In this document: piece after piece, positions 46,461-57,781 of the stretch | How positions within the stretch are numbered: the stretch's first letter is position 1 | Layout: the number at the start of each line of letters is the position of its first letter | NCBI GenBank assembly: GCA_032622095.1 | Contig: CP136069.1 | Span: forward strand, 86,576,958 to 86,640,957 | Origin: Siphonodentalium dalli | Taxonomy: Eukaryota > Mollusca > Scaphopoda > Gadilida > Siphonodentaliidae | DNA: 64,000 nucleotides | Direction of reading: 5' to 3' | Translations under genes and position numbers: made by a program | The notes under the pieces: model-generated | What the model was told of the DNA's origin: nothing | What the model saw: the letters and a program-made list of their open reading frames with translations, nothing else | Database searches by the model: none

Positions 46461-47498
46461 GTTTAAATTTGCATATTTGTACCAGATTTTGTTATTTCTA
46501 GGTGTTTAAAATAAAATTCCTCGAAAATTGCCATATGTGGCCAAACTACCCTACTGTGACATTATTTGCTAGACAGGGTCTTGCCTCCAAACAAATACAA
46601 GAGTCAATCCACTACAAAACCACCATCTATGTTTTCTAGACCAAGCTATAATGAGACCCAAAATTGAAAGGGTTAAATTGTATGTTAGGCCAGGCATGGT
46701 TTTACACCTCAATGAGTGTACTGAATACAACCTTGATGGAGACAGGGGAAACATGGTCTATAAAAAGTATTGATTACTGCCATTCTCCTTCAACATCACA
46801 ACAGCGTCTTCCAGACCAAAAGCAGCAATCTAGTGGTAGATCTCATACTAATTAAAATCATCTCAAATATCACTCCCATCAACCATATCATGTAGATTAC
46901 TCTGTTGAAATAAGATAATTCACAGTTAGGTCAGATTGCCATTATATCCCAAGTTATTAGCTGAAAGAGCGCAATCAAGCATTTGATTGGATCAATATTG
47001 GGATCCCAGTGATCGACCAGAAGTAAAAGCCGGCCTCTCACAGAGGGGGGTTCGTTCATGTTGACACAGCTCAAAGACCAACATGTAAGCATACAAACAA
47101 ACAAACTGATTGTTTGTTGAATGTCAAGACGAATTTAAAGGCCAATGTCTCTATAAGTGTTTATTTCCTGAGAAAACCAGAGTATCAGATGTCTCGATGC
47201 CAAAGGATCTTACAAAAGACTTGAACTTGTTTCGATAAGAGACCTTATATACTTCAATGCTTCCAGACAGGATTCGATTCATTATGTACGGCAGGAAAAA
47301 AAAAACGTACTGTCTAAAATTTCATTCCTCCGATCCATGCATAGTGACATGTCAGGTATGACACTGTGCTTTGCTAGGCACACCCTCCTCTAAATGGGAG
47401 TCGACGTCAATACATGTACCTGATCCCAAACTTTTGAGTCTACACAGTATCACTCACATGATGTCATATCCATGCGTGAATATATTTTTGCAAATAAG
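46461..47498. other. No gene recognised
   Basis: Nothing identifiable. Confidence 0.5.
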
Positions 47499-47764
47499 CT
47501 AAAGTAATGCCATAAATAATCGACACCTTAACCACAGCAGAATTATGAGTAACTTTTCAGGATTTAGTCGGAAATATGGCTTGTTGCAAAAGCTCTCAGT
47601 GAGAGCTTTCCGATGAATGGCAACAAGCCATATTTCCGACTAAATCCTGAAAAGTTACCCATAATTATGTTGTGGTTAAGGAGTCGATTATTCCGACTAA
47701 ATCCTGAAAAAGTTACCCATAATTATGTTGTGGTTAAGGAGTCGATTATATAGGGCATTACTGT
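47499..47764. mobile_element. CAGTAATGCCC MITE with a 57-bp duplication in its right arm
   Basis: Complete ends (AAAGTAATGCCATAAATAAT and GGGCATTACTGTA). In the right arm the stretch starting CCGACTAAATCCTG at 47636 is repeated at 47693, giving two copies of GTGGTTAAGGAGTCGATTA. Confidence 0.82.
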
Positions 47765-47889
47765 AAGTAATATTGTAACAATTGCCAATATAACAAATAA
47801 ATCATACAGAAAATATTATTAAAAGCATGAATCAATGTAAATAATTAATATAATATCCATCAACATTATAGCCATGAACAGTTTCTAAA

Positions 47890-48072
47890 CAAAGCAGAAT
47901 TATGGGTAACTTTTAAGGATTTAGTCGGAAATATGGCTTGTTGCCATTCATCGGAAAGCTCTCCCTGAGAGCTTTCCGATGAATGGCAACAAGCCATATT
48001 TCCGACTAAATCCTGAAAGTTACCCATAATTCTGCTGTGGTTATAGAGTCGATTACTTAGGGCATTACTGTA
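47890..48072. mobile_element. CAGTAATGCCC MITE, left end truncated
   Basis: From CAAAGCAGAATTATGGGTAA through the palindrome centre to GGGCATTACTGTA. Confidence 0.8.
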
Positions 48073-48322
48073 TATGTTGTTCTACCCATCAAAGGGTTAA
48101 TACACATAATTCACTTAGAACAATAAAAACACATACACACATCACAGCTGTGGTGTTCTAAAAATAGTAGTACAGTAGTTTCTGCCCAGTTCGTGGAGAA
48201 GTTTGGGGGAAAAAATATTGGAATAAAACCGGTCTCTCTGGCCCGAATAATTATTTAAAACCCCTGACAGGATTCATACAGAAAGTTTTTAAGTTGCAGA
48301 CACTATGATTGAGTTGCTTTAA

Positions 48323-48528
48323 CACTTCCATGACTGCAGCTGTCAGAAATTTTGAGAAAACCCTGTGCCTTATATATAAGAGAATACATTGGCCAAACAA
48401 TATTTACCTTGACCTTGTAAGGCAGTGCATTCTATTATATATGTGAGGCTCCCTATGGGAGACTCGCATATATAAGAGGATGCACTGGCACAGGGTCATT
48501 AATGCTGCAGTTCCTGTCGTGAAAGGGT
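48323..48528. mobile_element. piggyBac-type MITE, family A
   Basis: TTAA at 48319-48322 and 48529-48532, ends CACTTCCATGACTG and GTCGTGAAAGGG, one internal hairpin complete and one shortened. Confidence 0.8.
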
Positions 48529-48604
48529 TTAAGTTGAAGGAAACTTTGAGTTGGGTATGCAGTATGCACAGGCAAAATACTGAGGAGACAGGTAAGAAAT
48601 ATCT

Positions 48605-48677
48605 CTGCCTGCCTATAAGAGAATGCACTGGCACAGTATCTTAATGCTGCACCAGCGCAGCTCCCATCATGAAAGGG
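48605..48677. mobile_element. piggyBac-type MITE, family A, right half
   Basis: From TGCCTATAAGAGAATGCACT to CATCATGAAAGGG, then TTAA at 48678-48681. It ends about 14 bp from the putative splice donor of the candidate exon. Confidence 0.7.
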
Positions 48678-48697
48678 TTAACAGGTTCCATGCTCAC

Positions 48698-48971
48698 CTG
48701 GTTCAGATCCCTCACAGCAAATGCAACATAAAAGTCTCTTTTTCACATTGTATCTCCTAGTTTTCTTGTAATGTTTGCCAACTTGCTTACTTCCACAACT
48801 ACACAATCCATCATTTGAAGATACAAGGAATTGGACGCGGAACCCATGATCACCATTATCACTGTCCGAATCTTCAGTAGCTGTGAGAAGGCGGTCACAG
48901 CTCAGAGCATCATAGCTACCCTCCCATGATATTGTTGGCGTCGTTTTAGAACTCCAGATATGTCCATTCAT
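48698..48971 (-). CDS. Candidate first coding exon of an unidentified host gene
   Basis: On the minus strand an ATG at 48971 opens about 91 codons that look unlike the repeat-derived frames around it: an acidic Ser/Asp stretch (TATEDSDSDNGDHG), then basic and Cys-rich sequence (SCGSKQVGK, KKRLLCCICC). The frame reaches CCAG followed by GTGAGC, a strong consensus 5' splice donor, with the exon ending at 48698. The in-frame stop just beyond is supplied by the TTAA of the adjacent MITE, as it would be inside an intron. Clustered cysteines after lysines could be a lipid-attachment or zinc-binding region. I do not recognise the protein. No second exon was found. It may be a chance open frame. Confidence 0.3.
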
Positions 48972-51900
48972 CACAATTTAATCCAATGTGGCAGTTTATT
49001 GCGGAGAAGTCCTCAACATGATGTCACGAGCATGGTGACCCATTCATAATATATTGCCATTTTCTCAATTGATAGCCTCAAGAATGATCATGAACTGTAT
49101 AATGTCCATCACAGCGTGTGCACAGATGCTCACAACAGGTAAAATCTATCATTCTAATCACTGTTATTATACTGCTACTATTAACACTCTCAGTGCTGAA
49201 GATTTAATATTGAAAAATTATCTCATGATGTAGGGGAACCAAAAATAAAAGGCTATAGACAACACCATTGCAATTCTTTTTGAAAGTCAAGTATTTTTCA
49301 TTACAAAAAAAAATATCGTCCAATTTTACAAGAATGCACCATGTAATCTGAGCACTAGTTTTGGTTTTATTGTCCAATGTTTTTTTTTGTAATACAGTAC
49401 ATGTATTAAGAAGCAAAGCTTTTAATTGCTTTCTGGTAATTATTAAAATAATAAATCTGAGTTAAGGACCCACGTCTATAAACTTTATATTCTTCTGTAA
49501 ACATTGTAGTTTTAGATGTTAAATTCATTTTTTGTGATATCAAATATAATTTTATGATATGACACAATTAAAAAGGACACTATGAAATTATCTCGTAGAT
49601 GATAGAACCCTCCAGAAAACAACTGACAGCGTTCCTGAGTTATTCCCACAGTCAAAGGTTATGATTTTCTATGGGGGGGGGGGGGGGGGGGGGTGTGATG
49701 TTACATCTATTATCTATTTTCTCTCTTGCATAAAATTTTCATGTACAAACTTAATCATAAAAGAGTAGTTTGTCTTTCTATATAAAAGTCTGATAATGAC
49801 GGGTGGTACGAATAGGATAAAATTGGCATGTACATGTAGTTCCAATGCACTAAGTACATTTAGTATAAAACCTACATGACAGCAACAAAAAAAGTCCCCC
49901 ACCCACACCCGGTATAAACTGGGTTAAATCATTATGTCATGCATAATCCCGCGTGGTAGTCTGTCATGGGATTACAACCCAATTAAGTATAAAATATAAA
50001 TGGAATTCTGACATGTAAATTTCAATTGATTTTAATCACGAGATTAAACTGTTACCATGTGAATACTAATATGATGAGATGAAAATTATTGAATGCATAT
50101 AGGCGAATTACATCGGAAATGTCAGGTGAGACTCACAGATAACTGGTCTGATAGCACAGAATAATCAGACAGCATTGACATAGGTTTCTGCATTACAGGC
50201 TTTCAGCATTAAGATTAATTTCTGCAAACGTCGTTCTATATAGAACTGCACTATTAAAGGTGTAGGTTGTCATGAAAAATTCATCTTTTTGTAAATGAAG
50301 AAAGAATCTAGGATGTTCATCACTAATATTAGATTTTTTAAGGTCAAGTTCGAAGCATTTAATATCTGAATATTTACTTTTCACTAAATTGTTTTTGCAT
50401 TGCCACTATTACAAGCATTGCAACTTGAATTATCTCTTTCTTTACTAAATATACTAATTGACGAGTTTTACGAAATATTGTTCAGATAATAAGTTCAACC
50501 AACGACCTAATAATGCTTGTTATCTAAACATTTCCCACCTCAGGCCATTATAAAAGAATGTCAATCCTTCTCCATTATCTTTTCTTCTGTCTGTCGTCTG
50601 CTTTTATTACCTGGACATCCCTCCAAATAATGAGACCATACCAATGTATACTTTTGTAACTGAATGGGAGAATTCCGCCATCAGCTACCATTATTACCCA
50701 TGTATTGTTTAGGATTGGTACTAATATTTGTTGTCCCACAGTATATTATTTAACAGTTGCAAAAAAATTGAAAGAAAAATTTCTTGCTCTGAGACACTTT
50801 TAAAGATGCATAATCTGATTTAACACCCCTAAATTACTATTTCTTTGGCTTCGGGGGTAAAAAATATTATGTTTGAGTCGAAAAACCCACCCATCAAAGC
50901 CCAGAGTTATCAGATTTCGAGTTGAGACATCTGTTATTTTTCACCTCCTCAAATATTTGACACTTCCCGAAGCTCCTAGGCAATTATTCGATGAATGCCG
51001 ACCAACATACTCTCGATTCCAAATTGTGATGAACAAAATGTTGATATAATAAAACTTTTTGGGAAATTTTAAACTATAGCTATAAACAGTGGTTAGCATT
51101 ATTTTTGGCAATTAATCGAATCTGATAACTGAAGCGGCATTTCAAGAAATGTTGTTCTTGGAATCAGATGATATGGGGACCATCAAATTGATTGTGTACC
51201 TTTATTAAATCATTACATTATTATCCCAATCCTTTGCACAAGTCAACCAATAAAATGGCTGCAGCTATTAAAATTTTGTACAGGCGCTGCTCTAGTTTGA
51301 TCAGAACGTGCTCTCTTACTCACCACAATGACAAGTTGACTGGTACTCAGTTAACACATGAGGGGTGGGAAGCAGTCACAGCTAGTACGAGCAACCTTAA
51401 TCACAGGTTACATCTTGAGGCAACATTTGAACTCAACAACTACACTCCATTTAACTCGAAACCTAGTGATCATTATGAAACTCAGCAGTGATGCGTGACA
51501 GTGGCATTATTACAGGGAGCAAATAAATTGGCAGATCACTATCAGATGTGTTCTCTTTTCTGTCACTTCCGCTGCTGGCGTGCAATAATACGAGGTTCTG
51601 TCCACTTCTAATCTGCTTTTGTGCTCTCTTTCCGTAGCTCCAATCTTGACCTCACATTTACGGTAAACTTATATGAACTTCATTCATAATTTTTCTTAGT
51701 CCCTTTTGATATTCTATATTTAAGAACACAATTTTGAGCTAGTGAAAGGGATTGGACCTAAAATTCAGTTTACAAAGATCAGGCATCTCATTGCTTGTTT
51801 TTTTTTTTTCTTTCTTATAGTTTATTTTTTTTTGTTTTCTTCCTAAAAATATAACATTTCATCTTACTGTAAAAGGAATTTATTAAAAAAAAACTTGGGC

Positions 51901-52126
51901 AACCATTGCCAGTCAGCTGGCTTAACTCGGTTCTGATTTTAGCAAATGATCTCTTCACATGGCCTAAATAACTTCTCCTATGTTCCTATTGTACCTGAAG
52001 GAAAACTGCATGAGTTCAAATCATATTTTAAATATGTAAAGCAAATAATGTTCAGCACTAAAATTGTTAATAGCTAATAAGAACCTGGATGAGAAGAGGC
52101 CTAATAAATTTCAATTGAAACTCTCC
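48972..52126. other. No gene recognised; 21-base poly-G run
   Basis: A G21 run lies at 49673-49693 followed by TGTGATGTT. Near 50475-50530 'TTCAGATAATAAGTTCAAC' and CTTGTTATCTAAACATTTCC match the interior of MITE family C (52131, 61359), so a relic is likely. The 99-codon frame 51192-51491 has no recognisable features. Confidence 0.5.
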
Positions 52127-52130
52127 TTAA

Positions 52131-52402
52131 CTCTCCCTATACTAAATGGATTATCCCACTCAGTCATACAAGTATACATTGGAAGGGTATATTATTCATC
52201 TGCAGGGATGTTCAGAAAATATGAGCAGATGACTGACAATAGAAAGTGCAGAAGGAATCCTATTCATTCGTGGAAATGTTCAGATATTAAGCTCAACAAA
52301 CGACAATAGTCGCTTCTATAAATAATAGGTCATTTGTTGAACTTATTTTCTTAACATTTCCTAAGGGAGCTACTCGTCAATGAGTATTTAGTATAGAAGT
52401 GG
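52131..52402. mobile_element. piggyBac-type MITE, family C
   Basis: TTAA at 52127-52130, left end ...CTATACTAAATGGATTATCC, right end ATTTAGTATAGAAG, interior GAAATGTTCAGATATTAAGC inverted against AACTTATTTTCTTAACATTTC. Same family as 61359-62033. The right TTAA is not conserved. Confidence 0.65.
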
Positions 52403-53197
52403 TTATATAAGTCATGTTTTATCAATACATGTACAATGATATTAACATTTTCATAAGGATTCTGGTAATATCAGCATTCTCTTTTCGCAAATAAAGAGTG
52501 TGCTACCATGAAAATTGTTTAAAAACTAATTTGCCTATAAACAAATAGCCGATAAAATTTGATTCATATAATACCCTCAAAACGATTTTGCATCTGGCAT
52601 CTTCAAAAACAAGCCGCACCTCAATCTCCAAAGAAATGAATTACATAGAATATTAGTCCAAATAGAATTACTCCCCTTATATCCACCTGAGAAAAATCAC
52701 ACACGGTACTGACTAATACACCTTTAAGTAATAGGTCCGAGGGGCAAAGAGCAATTCCCAGTGTAGAGAAGCACATCACTATTCCACTGATAGCTAACCA
52801 GCACTGGCGCAACTTTAGTCAGGCCGCCAATTAATCTGGGAAAGCTTATCGAGAAAAATAATAAAGTCTGGTCATAAAGCGAAATCAATGACACAGTGAT
52901 ATTGTTCCAATTGGAATTTATTACCAAGCATTAGCATCTACAAACACTATAACTGTGCCGATTCAATGACATTCTGTGCACAATACATCTATTCTGTCCG
53001 AAACCTTGAGCAGACTTTTGTTTAGAATTACCTATTCACTGTTAAGCTTTGATTAAGAGGACATTGTTAACCCATTTAGTTTACTTTAAGGCATTTTGTA
53101 GATCAATCAATTTAAGCGTTACAGGAACAGGAATCGAATTGTACTGAAATTTCTACTTGTCACCATTTAAGGAACATGCAGAGATATTTCCTTTGAC
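52403..53197. other. No gene recognised; one short dispersed repeat
   Basis: 52924-52996 (CCAAGCATTAGCAT...GTGCACAATACATCT) recurs at about 54459-54535. No gene. Confidence 0.5.
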
Positions 53198-53201
53198 TTA
53201 A

Positions 53202-53458
53202 CCCTTTCATGACAGGAACTGCAGCATTAAGGATCCTGTGCCAGTGCATTCTCTCATATATGTCAGTCTCCCATAGGGAGCTCGCATATATAAGAGAATG
53301 CACAGGCTTACAAGGTCAAGATAAATATTGTTAGGCCAATGCATTATCTTATATATGCGAAGCTTCCTATGGGAGACTCGCATATACATGTATACCATAA
53401 GAGAATGCATTGACACACGGTTTTCGCAAATTTTCAGGAACCTCCAGTCATAGAAGGG
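53202..53458. mobile_element. piggyBac-type MITE, family A, TTAA both sides
   Basis: 257 bp with TTAA at 53198-53201 and 53459-53462, ends CCCTTTCATGACAGG and CCAGTCATAGAAGG, and two hairpins. Confidence 0.85.
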
Positions 53459-53671
53459 TTAAACCAACAACTGAAATCAGTAGGGATATTACTGATTTAA
53501 GTCAAAGTATTGTTGCGTTACTCTTCTATAGTGGATTTTAAGCGTAAATCATCTGCTCATCTAATATCAGCAAATGGCGGTAATAAAATGTGACAATTGT
53601 GAAAGTAACATGGTTTATTCCATAGAAAACAAAAGACTTGTCACACTGTACCATGGTAATACTTGAAATGA

Positions 53672-53975
53672 TTGATTGATTGGGGTTTTATGTCGCTTTA
53701 GCCACTAAGGCCATATCACGACATTGCCAGTTTTAATGGTGGAGGAAATCCGCACACTTACGGCTAATCTAACAGTGATTTCAATGGCTGATAAACTCGT
53801 CGACCATGTGTGGCAAACCACCGGCCATTGGCAAGTAACTGGCAACTTTCCCAGATAACGATTTCGAGTTACAAAGTCCACGATGGAAACATGTGGATTT
53901 GAACCCTTATCGCCAGCGCTAGAAGGCGAAACGGCTTGGAGTTGTACCCCTAACCGATTGAGCCACCGAGGCCCC
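53672..53975 (-). mobile_element. tRNA-derived SINE with a 14-bp target-site duplication
   Basis: Read on the minus strand it starts GGGGCCTCGGTGGCTCAATC. It has an RNA polymerase III box A (TGGCTCAATCGG, complement at 53954-53965) and box B (GGTTCAAATCC, complement at 53895-53905). A ~200-bp body follows, and it ends in a (TGAT)n-like ATCAATCAATCA tail. The 14-bp duplication AATACTTGAAATGA flanks it at 53658-53671 and 53976-53989, proof of retrotransposition. A conserved-looking GATATGGCC segment near the 3' end recurs in the relic at 16138. It would rely on a partner LINE for mobility. Family name not assigned. Confidence 0.9.
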
Positions 53976-54280
53976 AATACTTGAAATGACCCAGCATTGT
54001 ACAATATGATATATATATTCCCAATCAGATGCTTCTGTATCAACAACGATGATATAAGTAAAGTCGCTGAGAAAAAAACAAGGTCAATCAAGCAAAGGTA
54101 TTCTCAAGTGGAAATGAGAGAGAAAGTGTGTCAAAACTATAGGATTATGACAAAGTGTTGATGCATATTGTATCGTTTCACCGTATGAGGCCCCAATACA
54201 AACTTAATCTGGATAACGCTATAAAAGGATATCCGGAAAGCTAATGGAATGAAAGAATATGGGTGTGATAAGGCCTAAAC

Positions 54281-54450
54281 TACAGTAATGCTCAAAGTAT
54301 ATGACCCTTTAACCACAGCAGAATTATGGGAAATTTTTCAGGATTTAGTCAGAAATATAGCTTTCCGATGAATGGCAGCAAGCCATATTTCCATATAAAT
54401 CCTGAAATTTTTTCCATAATTCTGCTGTGGTTTAGGGGTCGATTATTTTA
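54281..54450. mobile_element. CAGTAATGCCC MITE, diverged and centrally deleted
   Basis: CAGTAATGCTCAAAGTATAT to AGCAGAATTATGGGAA, a shortened centre, then the right arm to GGGGTCGATTATTTTATAAT. Confidence 0.7.
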
Positions 54451-54494
54451 TAATCCACCAAGCATTAGCATAAATGTGCTGATTTCAAGACATT

Positions 54495-54620
54495 CTATCA
54501 TAATGATCCCATTGCTGTGCACAATACATCTGTTCTACTTTTGTAAAGATATTTCTGACCCGTCTCCTCAGAATTTTGCCAGTGCATACCCTTATATGTG
54601 GGATCATTATGATAGAATGT
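54495..54620. repeat. Inverted repeat, 23-bp arms
   Basis: GACATTCTATCATAATGATC at about 54498 is mirrored by GATCATTATGATAGAATGTC at about 54600. It overlaps the short dispersed repeat also found at 52924. Confidence 0.75.
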
Positions 54621-55323
54621 CTAACTTAAAGATTTGACACCAAATTAGTCAAAATTATCAAAGACAATTTTCAGCTTACCAGGCAAAAAGAAAATTGAAA
54701 AATTCTTGCAATCACCATTATTCATAGGCACTGTGAAAATCCACAAAATAACTTATTATTTTAACGTTGAAAATGAGTACAAACAGTATTATTGAGAATA
54801 TTATCAGGGCCAGGAACCTACATGTATGTCACTAATGTAATCTCTAAACCGTCGGTTAACTTTCTGATAGCTGATATCTGGATATTTGTTGCATGAGTTA
54901 TTGTACTTACGCGTGAAAGGAATTATCTGAATTTTACGAATATATATTAAATGGTTGAGGTGTGTTTGATGTTAAAATTTGGCACAATCGCTACCTATTT
55001 CCTCATAAATTTCAGTTATAAAAATTAATTTTTAACCATTACTGAATTTTGAATATGCATTGCTAATTTCCAGAGACTTGATTGGTGACGTACATTCATG
55101 GCCCTGATTATCTACCACTTTTGGGAAAGAAAAGCATGGCCCCTCGTAATCAGAGGTATCTTGATATGAGATGCGAGGAATGCGGAAAACTTTTTTTTTC
55201 TCCAAAATATCTGTGGAGGGAAAGAACATAGAGGGTTATATTCACCAGAAAATAAATCGAACATATGTAAAAACAGTTAATGATTGACAGCCTGGTGACC
55301 AACTGGCAAACTTGTCATATACA
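54621..55323. other. No gene recognised
   Basis: Nothing identifiable. Confidence 0.5.
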
Positions 55324-55327
55324 TTAA

Positions 55328-55566
55328 CCCTTTGAGTGCCAGGTCAATTTTTGTATCAACCCATATACCATGTGCCAATGCATTCTCTTATATATGCGAG
55401 TCGACCATAGGTCGCCTCGCATATATAAGAGAATGCATTGGCCTAACAATTTTTGTTTTGTTTTGTTTACAACTTTTTACAATTTTAATAATTTATCCTT
55501 ATATTCTTTAACAGACTTATTTTGTAGGTTTAGGGCCGATGAGATCGGCCCCTGGCACTCAAAGGG
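55328..55566. mobile_element. piggyBac-type MITE, chimeric family A/B, TTAA both sides
   Basis: 239 bp flanked by TTAA (55324-55327 and 55567-55570). Second copy of the chimera seen at 45510, with the same GTCGACCATAGGTCG hairpin tip. Confidence 0.82.
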
Positions 55567-55570
55567 TTAA

Positions 55571-56151
55571 ACAGGTTACCCTCCTTTTATGTGATGACAA
55601 AAATCTGCACCCATTGGGATTTGAGCTACAATCATCATCACTGGATGGCTTTAATATAACAGCTCATAAGCTATGCACCTCACCAGCTGTGGCAACTGCT
55701 GTACCCATAAAGATAATAGCTCCTTACAGATATGCAATGATCAGGCCATGGTCATGCAGTTTTAATGTGAGAATCGACTATGGCGTCCAGTCTGATATTT
55801 ATGTAAAACACCAAAGAATGTCTACCATATATACTAAGCAGCTAAAAAATACCCACCAGAGTCATTGTATATTCTTTTGGTGTTGAATCAGGCAGAACAC
55901 GTGTTGATTGCGATAGATGATAAACATTATAGAAAATGAATCTAATTATTGTGTGTTATAGATAGATGATACGGAAACTTGAAGGTGTAATTATAATACA
56001 GACTATACAGTGGCACTTGATCACTTGAGAAACTTCCTGAATAAACCCATATTACAAATGAATGAACAACGCCCATTTTGTGTGGATATTCCTTCTCCCA
56101 TGGTGGTTCATAAGTGTAGCAAAGATCATTACCTTCAGATCAGATCAGACC
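55571..56151. other. No gene recognised
   Basis: The 115-codon frame 55539-55886 has no recognisable motif. Confidence 0.5.
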
Positions 56152-56238
56152 TTAACCCTTACGAGACTGGATTTTCCTTAAATTTTGCGAGAACCCTGTG
56201 CCAGGTAGCCTCGCACATATTAGAGAATACATTGGCCT

Positions 56239-57624
56239 TAGTGCAGGGCGGTATTTAAGCATAAAAATACCGCGGTAATCCTAAAATAATACCGCGGTAT
56301 ACGGTATTACCGATTATTTAAACTAATCCCTTAAAACCCCCGTTTAGTAGCATTCGTTTGGTGCACAGATCGACTGTTTATGGAGGAAAATCTAATCGCT
56401 ACAGATTACATAAAATAAGGAAATGTACGCTCCGTTTTATTAAATTATGGATTGCAATCAATGAATGTATCATTATCTGCAAGCATGGATTCATGAGCTG
56501 ATCTTAAATACAGGTAATAATTGCGATTTATGCAACTTAATGCAAGCATCATTCAGCGAAGCCGGATACACCCAAGAGCTTTGAAACAATCCCCCACTGA
56601 CCACAGTTACTGGACATAAAGTCCCAAAAATAAGGTTTTAATCGAGTTCAGAAATCGGTATCTTCGTCATATATAAGATACCGATTTCTGAACTCGATTA
56701 AAACCTTATTTTTGGGACTTTATGTCCAGTAACTGTGCACTGACAGTGCCGACTTGCAGAGCACGTGCTGTGATGTTGATATTGGAATGTTCCGCCGGGT
56801 GTGAATAACTTAAGAATAAGTACAATGCTTTTATTAAATGCCGGGAAATAAAGTTTATTACTTCCAAAGTATTTAACTTCTAGAACTATTATTGACTTCC
56901 CGTTGAATTATTATAATCATACTTTTAAATCCCGGTTTATGAAAGTGATCATTTATTCCCACGCGATAACACCCTTGAAATAATGAGCTGCCCCATAAAT
57001 TCGGTCGATAAAAAATAGCGCAGAATGATGCAATCATACCTTGCAATATAATGTTGGGCTGGGTTTTGTCCCAGGTAGCGAAGGAATACATTTTGTTTGG
57101 AAATGACATGGGGAAAGAAGTGACATGAGTGAAGATTGAACAGTTTTTTCCAACTAAAAGATAATGCAACATGGGATGAATACACATAAAGGGCGTTGCA
57201 TAAACTTGCACACGCTAATCATTGAAACGGACTAGTCATTTTAAAATTGTCGATGAGCACGTGCATGGGGTACACAACGTAAATCTTGAAATATATTCGC
57301 GCCAATTTCGCGGATGACTTGGTAAACAGAATCCGATACACTAGTAGCTACCTCAGCCCAATTTACAGCAACGCTGTCTCCTGACACAAACTCGCTACCT
57401 CTTAATTATGATTTCGATGAAATACGGTGTATAGAAACGAAGTAATTTCTTTGTATCCCGACAAAGGAAAACCACAATATACTCCGTAATGTGCCTGTAT
57501 GACATGTAACCGCGATAATACCGTCTTCAAGGTTTACCGATTATGGAAAAGAATGACGGTAACGGTAACGGTATTGAAAATCTTACCGATTATAATCGGT
57601 ATACCGAAATACCGCCCAGCACTA
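56239..57624. mobile_element. hAT-like non-autonomous transposon, 1,386 bp, 8-bp target-site duplication
   Basis: Terminal inverted repeats TAGTGCAGGGCGGTATT (left) and, in complement, TAGTGCTGGGCGGTATT (right), flanked by the 8-bp duplication ATTGGCCT (56231-56238 and 57625-57632). An 8-bp duplication and YARNG-type termini are diagnostic of the hAT superfamily. The subterminal regions are rich in ACCGCGGTA- and ATAATCGGTA-like palindromes, as usual for hAT transposase binding. The longest internal frame (minus strand, 56873-57211) shows no transposase motif, so it is non-autonomous. Confidence 0.88.
56602..56737. repeat. Perfect 63-bp-arm hairpin inside the hAT-like element
   Basis: 56602-56664 and 56675-56737 appear fully complementary, separated by a 10-base loop (CGTCATATAT). 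Arms start CACAGTTACTGGACATAAAG. Confidence 0.9.
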
Positions 57625-57781
57625 ATTGGCCTAACAATATTTACCTTGACCTTGCAAGTCAGTGCATTCTCTTATATATGCGAGGCTCCATATGGGAGAC
57701 TCGCATATATAAGAGAATGCACTGGCAATGTAAAGGAACTTTAATGCTGCACCAGCACAGCTCACGTCACGAAAGGATTAA

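Larger units (their letters stand above)
56156..57777. mobile_element. piggyBac-type MITE, family A, split by a hAT-like insertion
   Basis: The left part 56156-56238 (after TTAA 56152-56155) ends in ATTGGCCT. The right part resumes at 57625 with ATTGGCCT and continues through AACAATATTTACCTTGACCT to GTCACGAAAGGA and TTAA at 57778-57781. Removing the insertion and one ATTGGCCT restores the usual family A arrangement. Confidence 0.85.

Noticed and set aside
51192-51491. 99-codon frame as a host gene
   Set aside because: No recognisable motif, splice context or repeat-free support.
52621-52812. Minus-strand hydrophobic frame (LAISGIVMCFSTLGIALC) as a membrane protein exon
   Set aside because: Short, with only a weak possible acceptor (TTTTTCTCAG) inside the frame; hydrophobicity is expected from AT-rich DNA.
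53895-53975. A tRNA gene on the minus strand
   Set aside because: Boxes A and B are present, but the sequence is the head of a SINE with tail and target-site duplication, and a standard cloverleaf is not evident.
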